A DNA stretch of 64,000 bases from JAGQYP01 sp041392305 (GTDB lineage: Bacteria; Bacteroidota; Bacteroidia; Flavobacteriales_D; Crocinitomicaceae), in NCBI GenBank assembly GCA_041392305.1, contig JAWKMJ010000014.1, positions 47,966-111,965 of the forward strand, in the 5' to 3' direction. A program made the position numbers and the translations under genes. This document shows, one piece after another, positions 62,110-64,000 of the stretch (position 1 is its first letter; each line of letters starts with the position of its first letter). The notes below the pieces were generated by a model. It was not told the DNA's origin. It ran no database searches and was given only the letters and a program-made list of their open reading frames with translations.

Positions 62110-64000
62110 TATTTTATTGATTCACAAGTTTTGCGATATGGGATGTCTTTAGCAACAAATCGCTCCCATTCTTTTTGGGTCATATTTCTTTTCAAAAGTG
62201 TACAGAGATCTTTTGCCAATGTTTTAGTTCTTGTTGGATATTTTGCAATTTTACCCGAAGCGGAACCGCAATATAGTTGTTCTCCATCAGAAGAAAAAGC
62301 TAAAGACCAGACCCAATCATCTAAATCTCTTAATACAATTGGCTCTAAATCAAGTTTTTCCAAAGAAAACAATCTTACTGATCCATCAAAACTGGCGGTT
62401 GCCAAGAATTCGTCATTTGGACTCAACTCCAAATCTGATACTCTGGCAGTGTGACCAATTAAATCGATAATTTTTTCTCCATTTTTTGAATCATATACGC
62501 CAATATGCCCTTCCATATCTCCGGTTACCAGATATTTTCCGTCTGAAGTAAAAACAATCTTAGTAATGCCCACGCCAGTGTAGCCTATGCTATTTTGTCT
62601 GAATTCATTTCCTACATCAACACTCATGATCTCTCCTACAGCTGAGCCTCCGATGATCATATTTTTAGCGGGAGAGTAGTCAATAGACTTTAATTCAGTA
62701 AGTAGTTCCAATGATTTGATATGTTCTCCTGTATTATAGTTCCACATTTCAAGTGTCGAATTTCCATGAGAAACGAACAAAGCATCATTATAAGCTACCA
62801 TGTCCCAAATACGGTTTCCATTTTTTCTCAAACTTCTTGTTTCTCCATCTGGACCTACAATAACAATTTTACCATTTTCACCAGATGCTATCAGATGACC
62901 CTTGACTTCAATAATTTTTGTTGGTGTAATAAGTGTATTTTCTGATCCTTCAGTAAAAATAAATTTACTACTGCTCAATACATTCATTTCTTTGTCCCAC
63001 TTTTTCAAATCTCTGTCCGACCCCAACGTGATGAGCTGGTCGGTCTTTGTATCTAGAATCAAATCTCTAATTCCTCCACGGTGTGCTTGTAGATGGTTAT
63101 AGCCTTTTTTATTGACCTGGGATAAAGTGGAATACAAACCAGCGTAAACGTCACCATGATGTTCCTCCCCATCATATTCATCCACATATTGATAAGCTTG
63201 GTAAGCCAACAAACCTTTTTGGTCTGTATCTTTATTTGGTTGTTGAGCCTTTACCGCCATGGATTGCGCAATAGAAAGCATTCTGAGGCGGTCTGCTCGA
63301 TCCGCAGCTTTATCGGCATTGTCTTTTTGGAGTAAGGCTTCTTTGGCGTTTTCATCGGCCTTTTTTGCATTTGCAATGGCCAACTTTTCTTGCTCGATTG
63401 CTCGTGTTAAGTTTGATCTTGCTATTCCAGCTTGTCTCTCAGCGTCTCTTCTTGCTTCATCGGCTTTTAATTTCTCTTCTTCAGCTATTTTTGCCGATTT
63501 TTCAGCTTCTTCCGTCTTTTGTTCAGCAATTAATTTCTGTTCTTCCGCAAGTTGTAGGGCTTCTTTAGCTTTTTGAGCTTCAATTTTGGCTTGTTCTTCA
63601 TTTTCTTTCGCGGCAAGTCTTTGTTTATCAGCCTCCACTTTTAATGTAAACGACCAAATCATCATCCCCATGGCAAAAAGTGCTGCCAATCCAACTACTA
63701 AAGCAAATAGACGAGTTCTTCGGAGGGTTTTTTTCTGTAACCGAACTTTGTTTTTCTCTTCTTCCAAATACTCCTCTTCCGAAGCATTCAAATAAACCAT
63801 GGCCCTTTCAAATGCTGGGTTATTTCTTACTGCCCAAGATTTTGTTGGGTTGTTTTGATCCCTCCAGTTGATAGCCAACTGCAAATCAGGTGGTTTCATC
63901 AAGCCGATTTCTCCTTTTTGATAAAGCAAAGAAGAATCACACAATTTTAAATATACTTCTACGGATGTGGTTTCCTCTTCTACCCAAAGAATCAATTTAT
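62109..64000 (-). CDS. nSTAND-type WD40/coiled-coil membrane protein, N-terminus cut by window edge
   Basis: The frame stays open to the right edge, so only the C-terminal 630 residues are visible. They start with WVEEETTSVEVYLKLCDSS and INWRDQNNPTKSWAVRNNPA, a linker typical of nSTAND1/AAA NTPases with WD40 repeats, so an ATPase domain is expected outside the window. A membrane helix (RLFALVVGLAALFAMGMMIW) after basic residues KKTLRRTR implies a cytoplasmic N-terminus. A long Ala/Glu/Lys coiled coil follows, then about seven WD40 blades (DLELSPNDEFLATASFDGSV). The propeller would lie in the periplasm. Confidence 0.8.
   Translation of the reverse strand, partial: KLILWVEEETTSVEVYLKLCDSSLLYQKGEIGLMKPPDLQLAINWRDQNNPTKSWAVRNNPAFERAMVYLNASEEEYLEEEKNKVRLQKKTLRRTRLFALVVGLAALFAMGMMIWSFTLKVEADKQRLAAKENEEQAKIEAQKAKEALQLAEEQKLIAEQKTEEAEKSAKIAEEEKLKADEARRDAERQAGIARSNLTRAIEQEKLAIANAKKADENAKEALLQKDNADKAADRADRLRMLSIAQSMAVKAQQPNKDTDQKGLLAYQAYQYVDEYDGEEHHGDVYAGLYSTLSQVNKKGYNHLQAHRGGIRDLILDTKTDQLITLGSDRDLKKWDKEMNVLSSSKFIFTEGSENTLITPTKIIEVKGHLIASGENGKIVIVGPDGETRSLRKNGNRIWDMVAYNDALFVSHGNSTLEMWNYNTGEHIKSLELLTELKSIDYSPAKNMIIGGSAVGEIMSVDVGNEFRQNSIGYTGVGITKIVFTSDGKYLVTGDMEGHIGVYDSKNGEKIIDLIGHTARVSDLELSPNDEFLATASFDGSVRLFSLEKLDLEPIVLRDLDDWVWSLAFSSDGEQLYCGSASGKIAKYPTRTKTLAKDLCTLLKRNMTQKEWERFVAKDIPYRKTCESIK

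Overview
The window looks like a chromosomal segment of a Bacteroidota bacterium, most likely of the order Flavobacteriales (family not determined). The signs are: AT-rich DNA; a PorP/SprF-type protein; several secreted proteins with type IX secretion (T9SS) C-terminal sorting domains; many short lipoproteins ending their signal in SC-KK or similar; MORN, SprB-like and Omp28-like surface proteins; and repeated promoters of the Bacteroidota type (TTTG at -33, TAnnTTTG at -7) placed just before start codons. No rRNA, tRNA or CRISPR array was seen.

Layout. 1-4.5 kb: a gene cut by the left edge (minus), a PorP/SprF protein, an orphan solute-binding lipoprotein, then marC and purN. 5.1-10.1 kb: a housekeeping run acpP-fabF-rnc-IPExxxVDY protein-pyk-DUF4412. 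10.2-15.7 kb: a biotin carrier protein, a tiny 28-residue lipoprotein, and a three-gene minus-strand operon (tail-fibre-like protein, T9SS-sorted alpha/beta hydrolase, lipoprotein). 16-22 kb: M1 aminopeptidase, trpS, a PlsC acyltransferase whose 3' end runs into a 31-bp tandem repeat, and a marR-pirin pair. 22-28 kb: a TPR protein, a large membrane PP2C phosphatase fused to a LuxR helix-turn-helix but interrupted by one in-frame TAG, a TlpA-like thioredoxin and a lipoprotein. 28.4-32.6 kb: gatC, then an operon sulfotransferase-cysC-cysD-cysN that makes PAPS and uses it. 32.7-35.1 kb: small lipoproteins and a decayed IS110-family element that appears to split a lipocalin-like lipoprotein gene. 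35-40 kb: acyl-CoA carboxylase beta subunit and a 1166-residue outer-membrane protein. 40-47 kb: xth, a LysE-type exporter, a MORN protein, queA, ispD and purH. 47-54 kb: the rod-shape operon mreB-mreC-mreD-mrdA-rodA with a CPBP protease at its end. 54-64 kb: four minus-strand genes: a WD40/coiled-coil membrane protein cut by the right edge, an outer-membrane barrel, a propeller lipoprotein and a 1921-residue T9SS surface protein.

How it fits together. Most of the window is core metabolism and envelope growth. The accessory parts are nearly all cell-surface functions: secreted adhesin-like or enzymatic T9SS cargo, lipoproteins, outer-membrane barrels and a sulfation cassette. The most unusual items are the amber-interrupted phosphatase/LuxR gene, the IS110 relic inside a lipoprotein gene, the PAPS-sulfotransferase operon behind a terminator hairpin, and the 54-64 kb operon, whose predicted products would span from cytoplasm to cell surface. 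All calls come from reading motifs by eye; no database search was run.
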